Positions 9,504-18,261 of a DNA stretch of 55,082 bases are shown here, in pieces. The stretch comes from Isotricha intestinalis (Eukaryota > Ciliophora > Litostomatea > Vestibuliferida > Isotrichidae): NCBI GenBank assembly GCA_023807065.1, contig JAJJLU010003552.1:1-55082 (forward strand), given 5' to 3'. Under the pieces are notes generated by a model that had not been told where the DNA came from, searched no databases, and was given only the letters and a program-made list of their open reading frames with translations. The first letter of the stretch is position 1. Each line of letters begins with the position of its first letter. A program made the translations under genes and the position numbers.

Positions 9504-11105
9504 TTAATTAACATTTAATTTAGGTATAAATTCATAAACAAATGATAACCAATCAATTTGTCCTTCTCTTTTTCTGTCAAATCTTATAAAAGATAAATCA
9601 ATTCCTTTTGGTATATCACCAAATTTTTCATTGAAAAATTGATAATAATCGGATATACTAAAAACACCTCTTAATATTTTATCAAATTCATTGAATAATT
9701 TCATAACACAATCTGTTTTTCTTTTATATAATTTTTGTCTTATATTTTCAATTTTTTTTTCTGATTCAATCAAATAAAGAAAAAAATTTTTAAGGAAATA
9801 AAAAGTTCTTTCATTAAAAATTATTGATTTATTAGAATAAGATAATTGATTTTTTTTTTCCATTTTATTTCTATATTCTTTATTAAATGGAACTAACATA
9901 TCAAAAAAATCAATAAAATTTATTATTCCATTATTACAAATATCATATTTTTTTAATAGTAAATTTATTTCATCATTATTAGGATATAATCCTAAATTAT
10001 TTAAACTTATTTTCAAATCATAGTTACTAATATAATTGTTTTTACTTACACAAAAAAAATTATAAGCATCTTTTATATTAAAATCTTCTCTTAAACTTAA
10101 TTCAATTTTTTGATTTTCAATTGAAATTTCTGTTTCACAAATTAACATAAGTAAATTAATACATAAATTATAATTTTCATCGTTACTTAATTCAGTATTA
10201 TGAAAAACTGAATTTTTTTTATAAAGATTATTTCCTTGATTATTATTTTGAAATTGAAGGTTATTATCATTGTTGTTATTAGAATTTTGAAATGAACTAT
10301 CTATATTGTTTAAATTATCTGAAATTTCAAATGTTGAATTGTTGTTCTTGTCCTTTCTTATATTGTTCAAATTTATTTGTTGTTGATTTCTAATTAAATC
10401 ATTTATAATTCTATCATTATATACTTTATTTGATGAAGTTACTTTATTCATTTCAAATATTTTTTGCAAATCATCTATTGTAATATAACCACTTTTACAT
10501 ATATTTATTCTTTTCATTATCCTTTTTATATCTTCATAATTACAATTAATTCCATTTTTTTTTATAAAATCTTTTAAAACATCAATATCTATTTTTTCAT
10601 TATTATTTCTAATAGTTAGAAATAAACCTAAAATAGAAAAATCTTTTCTTTTTTTTATTTCTTCTTTTATTTGATTTGTTTTTCTGACTAAATATAATTC
10701 TTTTTCAAAAATTCTACAAACTGAATATTCAATTGGATAAGGTAAATATTTAAGTGGAAATTCTTCTCTTTTATCTTCATTAATTTCATATAACTCATTA
10801 TTTGGTATTATTAAATTTAAAAAATTTGAGTAGTTTAAACCATTTAAATTATCTGCATCATAGAAATTTAAAATTGTTTTAACTTCATTTAAATTATATT
10901 TTATAATATTTACTTCTAAAAATTTCATTAAATTTTCAATGGTTATTAAATTTTTATCATCAATATCAAACCTTTTAAAAATAATATATGGATTAAAATT
11001 AGGTTGAAAAAATAAATTTTTTCTTAATTCATTTACTTTTTCTTCTTCATAATTTAACTCCATAAGAAATGTTAAAAATAATTTATGTGTCTCTGATAAA
11101 GGCAT
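9504..11105 (-). CDS. Multi EF-hand calcium-binding protein
   Basis: The 533-residue protein carries a series of EF-hand units, several of them degenerate. The best loops read N-I-C-K-S-G-Y-I-T-I-D-D, D-I-C-N-N-G-I-I-N-F-I-D and D-R-K-R-E-G-Q-I-D-W-L-S. Earlier copies near residues 45-60 and 80-95 keep the acidic starts but have imperfect glycine spacing. Between hands is the segment LPYPIEYSVCRIFEKEL, a linker style I associate with large ciliate EF-hand families. A low-complexity Asn stretch (about 255-290) splits the two halves. It probably binds calcium or acts as a structural EF-hand scaffold, perhaps in the cortex or cilia. The role is inferred. The first hand begins soon after the start, so no N-terminal exon seems to be missing. 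Confidence 0.8.
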   Translation of the reverse strand: MPLSETHKLFLTFLMELNYEEEKVNELRKNLFFQPNFNPYIIFKRFDIDDKNLITIENLMKFLEVNIIKYNLNEVKTILNFYDADNLNGLNYSNFLNLIIPNNELYEINEDKREEFPLKYLPYPIEYSVCRIFEKELYLVRKTNQIKEEIKKRKDFSILGLFLTIRNNNEKIDIDVLKDFIKKNGINCNYEDIKRIMKRINICKSGYITIDDLQKIFEMNKVTSSNKVYNDRIINDLIRNQQQINLNNIRKDKNNNSTFEISDNLNNIDSSFQNSNNNNDNNLQFQNNNQGNNLYKKNSVFHNTELSNDENYNLCINLLMLICETEISIENQKIELSLREDFNIKDAYNFFCVSKNNYISNYDLKISLNNLGLYPNNDEINLLLKKYDICNNGIINFIDFFDMLVPFNKEYRNKMEKKNQLSYSNKSIIFNERTFYFLKNFFLYLIESEKKIENIRQKLYKRKTDCVMKLFNEFDKILRGVFSISDYYQFFNEKFGDIPKGIDLSFIRFDRKREGQIDWLSFVYEFIPKLNVN

Positions 11106-11385
11106 TTTCTTTTTTTTGATAATTCTTATATTTATAAATAAACAATTAATTAAAATTATACATAAATAACATTTAAAATATGTATCAAAAATTTAATGGA
11201 TACTGATTCTAATAGAAAATATTGCTTAGAAAGGATATAATGTTTGATATTTAAAAACTTTGAAATATTTTGTTTATAATTTATAAAAGTTTTTTATAGT
11301 TTTATTTTTAAATTGGGTTTAAATATTTTATACTCTGTTAATTTATGCGATGCTTATATAAAACTAAATATAATAAAAAATATAA

Positions 11386-11822
11386 TTAATCATCAATTAA
11401 ATTGTCAATTTTATTTTCTTCTTTTTTGATAGTATCTTCGTTGTTATTTTTGTTATCATTGGAATTTGTATTAATTTCATTTTGATTATTTGGTTCTTTT
11501 AGATGTTGAATTTCAAGATTAAAATTCATTTTATTATTTTGACTATTGGAATTAATTTCTTGTCCAACACTAAAAAATAAATAAATATATTATACTAATA
11601 ACCTTCTCTTTTATTTAATTGTTTTGTTTTATAATTGAAAAAAATAGCTAATCCTAAATAAATTAGACTATTTATGATTAACATAAATCCACTATTTTTA
11701 TGTTTTTTATTCTTTATTCTCAAAATTTCTGAATTAGAAAAAGCAAAAATTGATAAAATAAACAAATAAATAAAACCACATAAACAAATTATAAAAATAT
11801 AATTATAACAATAATTTGTCAT
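11386..11822 (-). CDS. RNASEK: Small two-TM protein, RNASEK / V-ATPase subunit f-like (spliced)
   Basis: The unspliced frame stops after 75 residues. Removing a 26-nt GT..AG intron (11570-11595) joins exon 11596-11822 to exon 11386-11569 in frame and gives 136 residues. The first exon encodes two TM helices (about residues 7-27 and 48-64) and ends in QLNKREGY. The splice continues it as YVGQ, close to the LNKRKEY..V end of ribonuclease kappa, now known as a V-ATPase-associated small subunit. The added C-terminal tail of about 58 residues is hydrophilic, Asn- and Glu-rich, and ends NLIDD. Family RNASEK proteins lack such a tail. If the assignment is right, it sits in the V-ATPase membrane sector and helps acidify vesicles. 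The splice is well supported by frame; the family call is moderate because the protein is short. Confidence 0.62.
11570..11595 (-). other. 26-nt GT..AG intron in the RNASEK-like gene
   Basis: On the minus strand the segment starts GTATAATA and ends TTTTTTAG, and contains only A, T and the splice-site G residues. It interrupts codon TA^T. Translation through it stops at once (TAG), whereas removing it restores a 61-codon open frame downstream. It is one of four very short introns placed in this window. Confidence 0.75.
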
Positions 11823-12667
11823 TTAATAATAAAAATTCAATAACAAAAAAAATAAATTAATAATTAAATAATGAAAAGAGAAAAAATAGAAGATAAGAAT
11901 AAAATTAAGAAATTTTATTCTTTTATATTCTCCAAGTAATTTATTTTTAAAAAAAAAATTTTATGAATTAAAATAAAAATTTGAATCAATAATGATTTAA
12001 ATACTAAAAGCATTTTGATTTTCATGAAAAATAAAAATTATTTTTTTATTTGATTATATTTTTGAGCAAAGCAATATATTTTATTAAACCAATAAATAAG
12101 ATATTCAAAGGAAATTTGAGTTTACTAATTTTAAAAGATATTTAATATTTTTTTTATTATATTTTATTAGTTTTATATACGAAAATTATTTTAAGATAAT
12201 TCCTAAACAAACATTGTTTATTTTAAAGGATATTTCAAAAGAAAAAAAAGAATAAAAAACAAATATTTTTATAAACATTCAAGAACTTATATTTCAATCT
12301 AAAAAAGCATAGCTTGAAATATATTTTACAAAAATAAATGTTTGAAAACAATATATCTCTTTTGAGATTGAAAAATAACAAAAAATAAGCTCAAATTATA
12401 ATAACAATGAATAATAGAATATAATATAATCTCTTCCAAAAAATATAAATTAATCTTTTAAAAAGAATTTTTATTAAACAAAAGTTTTAATAAATTTCCT
12501 TGAAACACTTTTTAATTTAATAAATCCAATATTTAATAAACAAAAATCTTAAATCAACAATAGAAATATCTCAAAATTAAATAATAAGAAATTAACTATT
12601 AAATTGTCTTATCTTTCTTATTTTTCCAATTTTTTTTATATTAATTTTATTATCAAGATTTATTAAA
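11823..12667. other. 845-bp divergent intergenic region
   Basis: This separates the start of the minus-strand RNASEK-like gene from the start of the plus-strand gene at 12668, so it should hold both promoters. It is nearly pure A/T with long A and T runs. I found no open frame with coding character, no tRNA and no conserved RNA motif. The only structure seen is a set of overlapping inverted repeats at 12288-12373, listed separately. Confidence 0.6.
12288..12373. repeat. Overlapping inverted repeats with two alternative pairings
   Basis: TATATTTCAA at 12288-12297 can pair with TTGAAATATA at 12314-12323 (10 bp, 16-nt loop). The overlapping TTTCAATCT at 12292-12300 can instead pair with AGATTGAAA at 12365-12373 (9 bp). 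Such repeats arise easily by chance in A/T-rich DNA, but the shared left arm includes matched C/G positions. It could be part of a small RNA or a promoter element. Confidence 0.3.
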
Positions 12668-14104
12668 ATGAAAAAAGCTTTTAATCCTACAAAAAAAAGA
12701 ATAACAAATTTAAATTGTTCAAAATCTAATGAAGAATCAAAGCTTTCAAAAATAGAATTTAAAATAAATGGTTTTAATATTATAGAATTAATCGAAGATG
12801 AAGTTGAATATAATGAAACTATTGTTAATTCAGAAGAAGATGATGAAATAAATAAATTAAGTCTCAAAGAAAAGAATAGTTTAATAAATGTTTCAAAAAA
12901 ATGTGAAAATTATTTTTCAAATCAATTTGGTGATATATTTATTAATATTTCTTGTTTAAAATGTCATTTAAGTAATTTTCATACAAATGATTTATTATAT
13001 TTTCCAAACAGAAAAACTTTATTGAAATATTTAAAATATGCATTTTTATTCTTGAAAAAAAAACTTTTCATTGATCATTCTATTTATATTAATAATAAAT
13101 ATGATTTAGAAAAATGTGATAATTCTTATTTAATTAATTGGAAATTTTTCATTTCAAAAAGTATATGTAAATATTGTTTTATGGAAATTATTAATATGAA
13201 AATGTTATTTGGAAACTTAAAAACTATTTTCTGTGATGTAGAAAAAGAAACTTATTTAAAAGAAATTCAAAGTAAAAAAAAAGGTCATCGTTATAAAAAA
13301 CAAAATAATAAAAATAAAAAAAAAATTAAAACCCAGAAAAAAAAATTTATATTAAATAAAGAAAATAATAACTCATTAATTGCAAATTTTTATAATATAA
13401 ATATTTCTTATAATTCTGAAAATAATTCTTTAATAATTAAAAAATCAGCTTTAGGAGATTTAGCAAATGAAATATTTAAAAATAAAAATAATGAAGGAAA
13501 TATAAAGGATAATAATATTGAAGAACAAAAAGATATTATTGAAAACCAATCAAAAAATACAATCAATAATTTCCATATTATAAATAATGTAAATTATAAA
13601 GATATTTATAAAAATAATATTTTATCATTTAATGATTCTTGGGAAAATCATAATATATTAGACAATATAAATGATAAAATAATAAATAATATAAAGCAAA
13701 TTATAAATTTATTAATAATTGTTTTGAATTATTTACACGGAATTAGAAATTTATATTCTGGAGAAAATTCATACAAAATAAATAATATTGAAAATTATTT
13801 GAAACAATTATTTAATCTTATTATCAATAAAATGCTTGAAGTAAAACAATTATATGAATATGTTATGAAAAATATTATTAATAAAATGATAAATCGTATT
13901 GTTTCCTTTCATGTGGATAATAATCTTTCTAAAGAAATACTAGATAATATGACTCAAAATTTATATTTTATTGAAAATAATTTATTTGATTTTATTAAAA
14001 ATTTAGCTCAAAATATTAATATTTTTTGGAGTTCATTTAGAAAATTAATCAATAATTTAAATGACACAAAAGAAAGATTAAATTCCAAATTATATAAAAT
14101 TTAA
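12668..14104 (+). CDS. Protein of unknown function with paired CxxC motifs (possible zinc site)
   Basis: This 478-residue protein is not recognised. Two Cys pairs, CLKC (about residues 95-98) and CKYC (about 167-170), frame a segment rich in Phe, Tyr and Leu and could bind one zinc ion, as in a split CxxC..CxxC fold. The linker and middle are very basic (Lys-rich, about 200-225). The C-terminal half is helical and Asn/Ile/Leu-rich, with possible coiled-coil stretches (about 330-470). The gene opens a plus-strand run of five genes. The start is the first ATG of a long open frame and is preceded by an A-rich stretch (TATTAAA). There is no signal peptide or TM segment, so it is probably cytoplasmic or nuclear. 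Confidence 0.72.
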   Translation: MKKAFNPTKKRITNLNCSKSNEESKLSKIEFKINGFNIIELIEDEVEYNETIVNSEEDDEINKLSLKEKNSLINVSKKCENYFSNQFGDIFINISCLKCHLSNFHTNDLLYFPNRKTLLKYLKYAFLFLKKKLFIDHSIYINNKYDLEKCDNSYLINWKFFISKSICKYCFMEIINMKMLFGNLKTIFCDVEKETYLKEIQSKKKGHRYKKQNNKNKKKIKTQKKKFILNKENNNSLIANFYNINISYNSENNSLIIKKSALGDLANEIFKNKNNEGNIKDNNIEEQKDIIENQSKNTINNFHIINNVNYKDIYKNNILSFNDSWENHNILDNINDKIINNIKQIINLLIIVLNYLHGIRNLYSGENSYKINNIENYLKQLFNLIINKMLEVKQLYEYVMKNIINKMINRIVSFHVDNNLSKEILDNMTQNLYFIENNLFDFIKNLAQNINIFWSSFRKLINNLNDTKERLNSKLYKI

Positions 14105-14372
14105 TTAAGTTATAATATATTTTGAAAATTTAAAATATATTGTAAAAAAATTATTATTTTTTTTTTATTATTTTATAATAAATGTTAATGAAAAAAGTAA
14201 AATATAAAAAGAGCAAAAAATAATATAAGTTTCTATTAAATAATTGAACTATATTATAGAAAATTAATAATTCAAATTGATAAAAACTACAAGTTTTTTT
14301 TGATATTAAATTTATTATTAATTTGAAAAAATTAATTAAATATAAAAATAATATTATTAAAAGTTAAAAATA

Positions 14373-15863
14373 ATGAATGAAGATTCTTCTTGGATTGATG
14401 ATATTATTCAACAGCATAAAAAAAAATTAGATAATTTAAAAAATAAGAAAAATACTATAGACGATAATATAAATTTTCATTCAGAAGAAGTTTATAAGAC
14501 TAATAATGAATTAAATCAAATAGGAAAAATTTCAAAAAATTTTCAAAAATCAGATATTAAACTTTCAGAAAGATTTAAAACAATAAATCAAATTAATAAT
14601 GAAAATTCTTCTTTTAATTTAAATAATAATATTAAGTCAAATTTATCTGTTTCACAAGAAATAAATAATTTAAATGTTAATAATAAAGAAGAAGAATTAA
14701 AAAAAGAAATTAAGAAATTAAAAGAAGAAAATGAATCTTTAAAAATTGAAAATGAAACTTTAAAAAAATATTTAGATGAAAATAATAATCCAAAAATAAA
14801 TAACAATAATGTAGATATTGAAAAATATAAAAATATTATTGATCAATTAAATACTCAATTAAATAAAATTGAAGAAGAAAAAGATAATAATGAAAAAAAA
14901 ATGAAACAATTTGAAAATATAAAAAATCAAGAAATGGATTTATTAAATCAAAAAATAAATAATTTTGAAATGATGATTGAAGAAAATTCTAATAATTATA
15001 TTAATGAAATAAATATGTTAAAAACTCAAATTCAAAAAAATAAATTAAAAATAGAAGAATATAATAAATATATTGAAATAGTAAATATTTTTATAAATAA
15101 AATTGATTATTTATTTGGAATTCAAACAAAACAAATAATTAATATAAATGAATTACAAAATAAATTTACAGAAATAGAAAATTTAATTCATAATATATTA
15201 AATAATAATAATAATAATATTACTAATAAAACTAGTAAATTAGAAAATAATAATTTTAATGAAGATATAAATAATAAATCTGAAAATTTAAATGAAGAAA
15301 ATGAAAGTGTTGAAAAAGAAGAAAATAATAATTATGAAGAATTAAAAGTTCCTCATTTTCAAAATGAAATTTTAGTACAAGGAGTTAATTATCAAATAAA
15401 TAATTTACCTTCGAATAGAGAAGATAAATATCAAATATTTAAAAATTTAGAACAAAGAATAATTGATTTAGAAAAAAAATTATATCAAAATTCAAATCAA
15501 GAAAATCTTAAAATTAAAAAATGTAATAATCATAAAAATATAAATTCAAATATAAGAATGAATTATATAAATAATAATAATGAAAATAAATCAAATTCTA
15601 AAAATAAAGTTTTAAGGAGTAAATCAGGAAAAATCAATTGTGAAAAACTTCTTTCAAATCAATTAAATTATAAAACTTATAATTCAAATCAAATAAATTA
15701 TAATCAACCTAAAAAAGGGAAAAAAATAAAAAAAACTCAAAGAAAAAAATTTTCTAAAAATAATGAATATAATATTACAAATCAAAATAATAATAATAAT
15801 GACAATTACTCAGTATCAAGTCATTCAACTTATTCAAATTTAAAAAATAATTTAGTAAAATAA
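14373..15863 (+). CDS. Asn-rich coiled-coil protein, unknown function
   Basis: The 496-residue protein starts MNEDSSWIDDIIQQHKKKL and has a long predicted coiled coil at about residues 105-250. Heptads of Leu/Ile with Glu/Lys are plain there (ELKKEIKKLKEENESLKIE). A second short helix (NLEQRIIDLEKKLYQ) lies near residue 360. The C-terminus is basic, Asn/Ser-rich low complexity. Such proteins are common in the cytoskeleton, basal bodies and cilia of protists, but no family is recognised. It sits 268 bp after the Cys-pair protein and 171 bp before the RanBP2 zinc-finger gene on the same strand. Nothing in the sequence decides the role. Confidence 0.75.
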   Translation: MNEDSSWIDDIIQQHKKKLDNLKNKKNTIDDNINFHSEEVYKTNNELNQIGKISKNFQKSDIKLSERFKTINQINNENSSFNLNNNIKSNLSVSQEINNLNVNNKEEELKKEIKKLKEENESLKIENETLKKYLDENNNPKINNNNVDIEKYKNIIDQLNTQLNKIEEEKDNNEKKMKQFENIKNQEMDLLNQKINNFEMMIEENSNNYINEINMLKTQIQKNKLKIEEYNKYIEIVNIFINKIDYLFGIQTKQIININELQNKFTEIENLIHNILNNNNNNITNKTSKLENNNFNEDINNKSENLNEENESVEKEENNNYEELKVPHFQNEILVQGVNYQINNLPSNREDKYQIFKNLEQRIIDLEKKLYQNSNQENLKIKKCNNHKNINSNIRMNYINNNNENKSNSKNKVLRSKSGKINCEKLLSNQLNYKTYNSNQINYNQPKKGKKIKKTQRKKFSKNNEYNITNQNNNNNDNYSVSSHSTYSNLKNNLVK

Positions 15864-16034
15864 TAACTATAAATTATTTTTTTTTTCATATTTCAAAAAT
15901 TGAAATATAATATATTTTATATTAATTTTCTTTAAATAAATTCAATTATATATTATAATTAATTACTTAAAAAACAAATTCGAATAAAAAAATTATTATT
16001 GTAATAAATATCATTATAAAATCATAAAAATAAA

Positions 16035-16952
16035 ATGAGTCTAATTTTGAATTCAAAGTTAAATAATGAGAATTTCATTAAAGAAAATAAATCATTTTCA
16101 GAAATAACACAAAAGACAGATTATTCAGATTTAAAATCAAATAATTCTACATCAATTCAATTTAAATATACATCACCAATAATTTCATATTATGATATAA
16201 GTAATAAATATTTATTAAATAAATATTCAAAAAAATTAAATTTTGAAAAAAGCAAAAATTTTATAAGAAAAAAATCTTTTGATTTAAATTCAAATTCGGA
16301 TTATTCAAATGATGATTCTTTAAACAATTATATTAACAAAGATGATATTAATCAAAGAAAAACAAATAATATTTATTATCAAAATACAAATCTAATTAAT
16401 CAAAATATATTAAATCAACCTATTTTTAATTTTAATATAAATAATCAAATTAATATAATAAATTCAAATCAGAATTTAAATAAAAATATAATTAATTCAA
16501 AGAATAATAATATTACAAACAATAATATTTTTATGCCTTTATTCACTTCAAATGTAAATAATAATATTATTGAAATGAATGGGAAAAAAGGATGGATTTG
16601 TTATTTTTGTAATAATTTTAATTACGAAAACAGAATTAAATGTAATAGATGTCAAAGAAATAAAAATCCGAAAATATTAAAGAAAAACAATAATAATAAT
16701 GTAAATATCAAGAATAACAACAACGTAGAATATAAAAAATTAATTAATCCAACTACATCCTTTATTATTATTAATAATAAAAAATCTCAAAAACATTTTT
16801 CAGAAAGAATAGGTGATTGGACTTGTTTTTCTTGTAAAAATTTAAATTTTACTTTTAGAAATGTTTGTAATAGATGTAAATTACCAAAAGAAAGATCTAA
16901 TTTATTATTGAAACAATTTAATAATATTAATTTGTTCCAAAGTGAAAATTAA
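16035..16952 (+). CDS. Double RanBP2-type zinc-finger protein
   Basis: The 305-residue protein has two RanBP2-type fingers in its C-terminal half. The first starts at about residue 186 with GWICYFCNNFNYENRIKCNRC and the second at about residue 260 with GDWTCFSCKNLNFTFRNVCNRC; both keep the W-x-C-x2-C...N...C-x2-C pattern. In animals (ZRANB2, FUS/TAF15, RBM proteins) this finger reads single-stranded RNA containing GGU, and in other families it binds ubiquitin or Ran. The Asn in the loop and the Arg before the last Cys pair favour RNA binding. The N-terminal 180 residues are low complexity, rich in Asn, Ser and Lys, without other domains. It may act in RNA processing; the target is unknown. 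Confidence 0.82.
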   Translation: MSLILNSKLNNENFIKENKSFSEITQKTDYSDLKSNNSTSIQFKYTSPIISYYDISNKYLLNKYSKKLNFEKSKNFIRKKSFDLNSNSDYSNDDSLNNYINKDDINQRKTNNIYYQNTNLINQNILNQPIFNFNINNQINIINSNQNLNKNIINSKNNNITNNNIFMPLFTSNVNNNIIEMNGKKGWICYFCNNFNYENRIKCNRCQRNKNPKILKKNNNNNVNIKNNNNVEYKKLINPTTSFIIINNKKSQKHFSERIGDWTCFSCKNLNFTFRNVCNRCKLPKERSNLLLKQFNNINLFQSEN

Positions 16953-17333
16953 ATATTATATTTTTGAATTAGTTCATGAAAAATGTAATGGAAATTTAAC
17001 TTTTATTTAATAAATAGTAAGATTAATTAATAATAATATTATAATATAGGAAATAAAAAGTAAAAGTATTTTTTTTGTTTATTAATGTTTTCAAGTTAAT
17101 GATGTCATGAAATAATAAAAATATATAGTTTTTTAATATTTAAGAATTTTATATTTTGTTTAATATATTTATGTATTTAAATTATAAATAACTGTAAAAT
17201 CGTTAAAAAAATTTTTATAAAAATTGTTTTATTATTATCGGTTTCTCTTTTATTTCTTTTTTTTTTCTTACCTAAAAAAACATTTTAATCAACTCTGATA
17301 TTTAATTTTTTCATTTTTTTATTCCGTTAAATA
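16953..17333. other. 381-bp intergenic region
   Basis: This lies between two plus-strand genes and would hold the 3' end of one and the promoter of the next. It has A/T runs and one pyrimidine-rich stretch (about 17240-17275) just upstream of the following gene. No open frame or RNA gene was seen. Confidence 0.6.
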
Positions 17334-18173
17334 ATGATTTTTAAAATCGTTTTTTATTCAATAATTTTATATTTAATTACTTTTGTAAATATGAGTCAAG
17401 AAAATTTGATTTCATTTTTAAGAAATAACTTCTTTAATATTGATGAAAATAATATATATTCAAGTGAAGAAATTTTACAAGCTATATATGATGAAAGACA
17501 ACCAGATTATTCAGTTGAAGGAGATAATGCAAATTTAAATAATAATACTGAAGATTATATAGATTTTAGAGATTATCCTTTAAAAATTGATTGGGCTGAA
17601 ATTGAAAATTATGAAGAAAATTATTATAATATATTTATTAATTATGGTTATTTTGGAATTTCGATTCTTTCTTCTTTAGTTAAAATTGATAATTTAAATG
17701 TTAATTTTGATAATTTCTTATTTTCTGTTATAAATTTTTATTTTAATTCTGTTAAAAATAATAAATTTGATGATTTAAATAATTTTTTTAATCATTTACC
17801 TAAATTAGAACAAATTAAAAAAATAATCTTTTCAAAAAAAATACATAAGAAAGAATTATTGCCAATTAAAATTATTCTTGATATTTATGAAAATTATTTA
17901 TTACAGGATCCTTTAGGTTTTAGAAATAATCAAGATATTATTTTGTTTTTACAAATTAGTGAATTTTTTTATAAAAAAATAACAAGTGAAATAGATACTT
18001 ATGAAATGTTTAATACTTTAATTAATGAAATGGAAAAAACAAGTAATATTATCTTAGAAATGAAATGTATTATTGCAAAAAAAAGGAAAATATATTTATC
18101 ACATTTAGAATCTATATATAAAAATTATATTAGTATAAATAAAGGTTTAAATCAAAGTTCATTTGTTTTATAA
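17334..18173 (+). CDS. Unknown protein, possible signal anchor
   Basis: The open frame gives 279 residues. The first 19 (MIFKIVFYSIILYLITFVN) are hydrophobic and would make a signal peptide or anchor. A second ATG at 17391 (MSQENLISFLR) would instead give a soluble protein of 260 residues, and both ATGs have A-rich upstream bases. The rest is acidic and then helical, with Ile, Leu, Asn and Phe-rich segments (SEEILQAIYDERQPDY near residue 45; helical from about 100 on) and few Cys. I recognise no family. It lies 88 bp upstream of ATG4 on the same strand, which is too little to infer a shared function. Confidence 0.65.
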   Translation: MIFKIVFYSIILYLITFVNMSQENLISFLRNNFFNIDENNIYSSEEILQAIYDERQPDYSVEGDNANLNNNTEDYIDFRDYPLKIDWAEIENYEENYYNIFINYGYFGISILSSLVKIDNLNVNFDNFLFSVINFYFNSVKNNKFDDLNNFFNHLPKLEQIKKIIFSKKIHKKELLPIKIILDIYENYLLQDPLGFRNNQDIILFLQISEFFYKKITSEIDTYEMFNTLINEMEKTSNIILEMKCIIAKKRKIYLSHLESIYKNYISINKGLNQSSFVL

Positions 18174-18261
18174 ACTAAATATAAAGAATAAATAAATATA
18201 AATTATTATTAAAAGTAATATTAAAAAACTCTAAAAAAAAATAAATTGATTCACAAAATAA

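Noticed and set aside
11570..11599. Alternative donor nine bases earlier for the RNASEK-like intron
   Set aside because: Splicing from that donor gives a TGA after about 14 codons, while the chosen donor restores the LNKREGYYVGQ end and a long open frame.
12592..12867. Minus-strand frame over the start of the Cys-pair gene
   Set aside because: Antisense shadow with Ser/Leu/Ile bias from the opposite codons.
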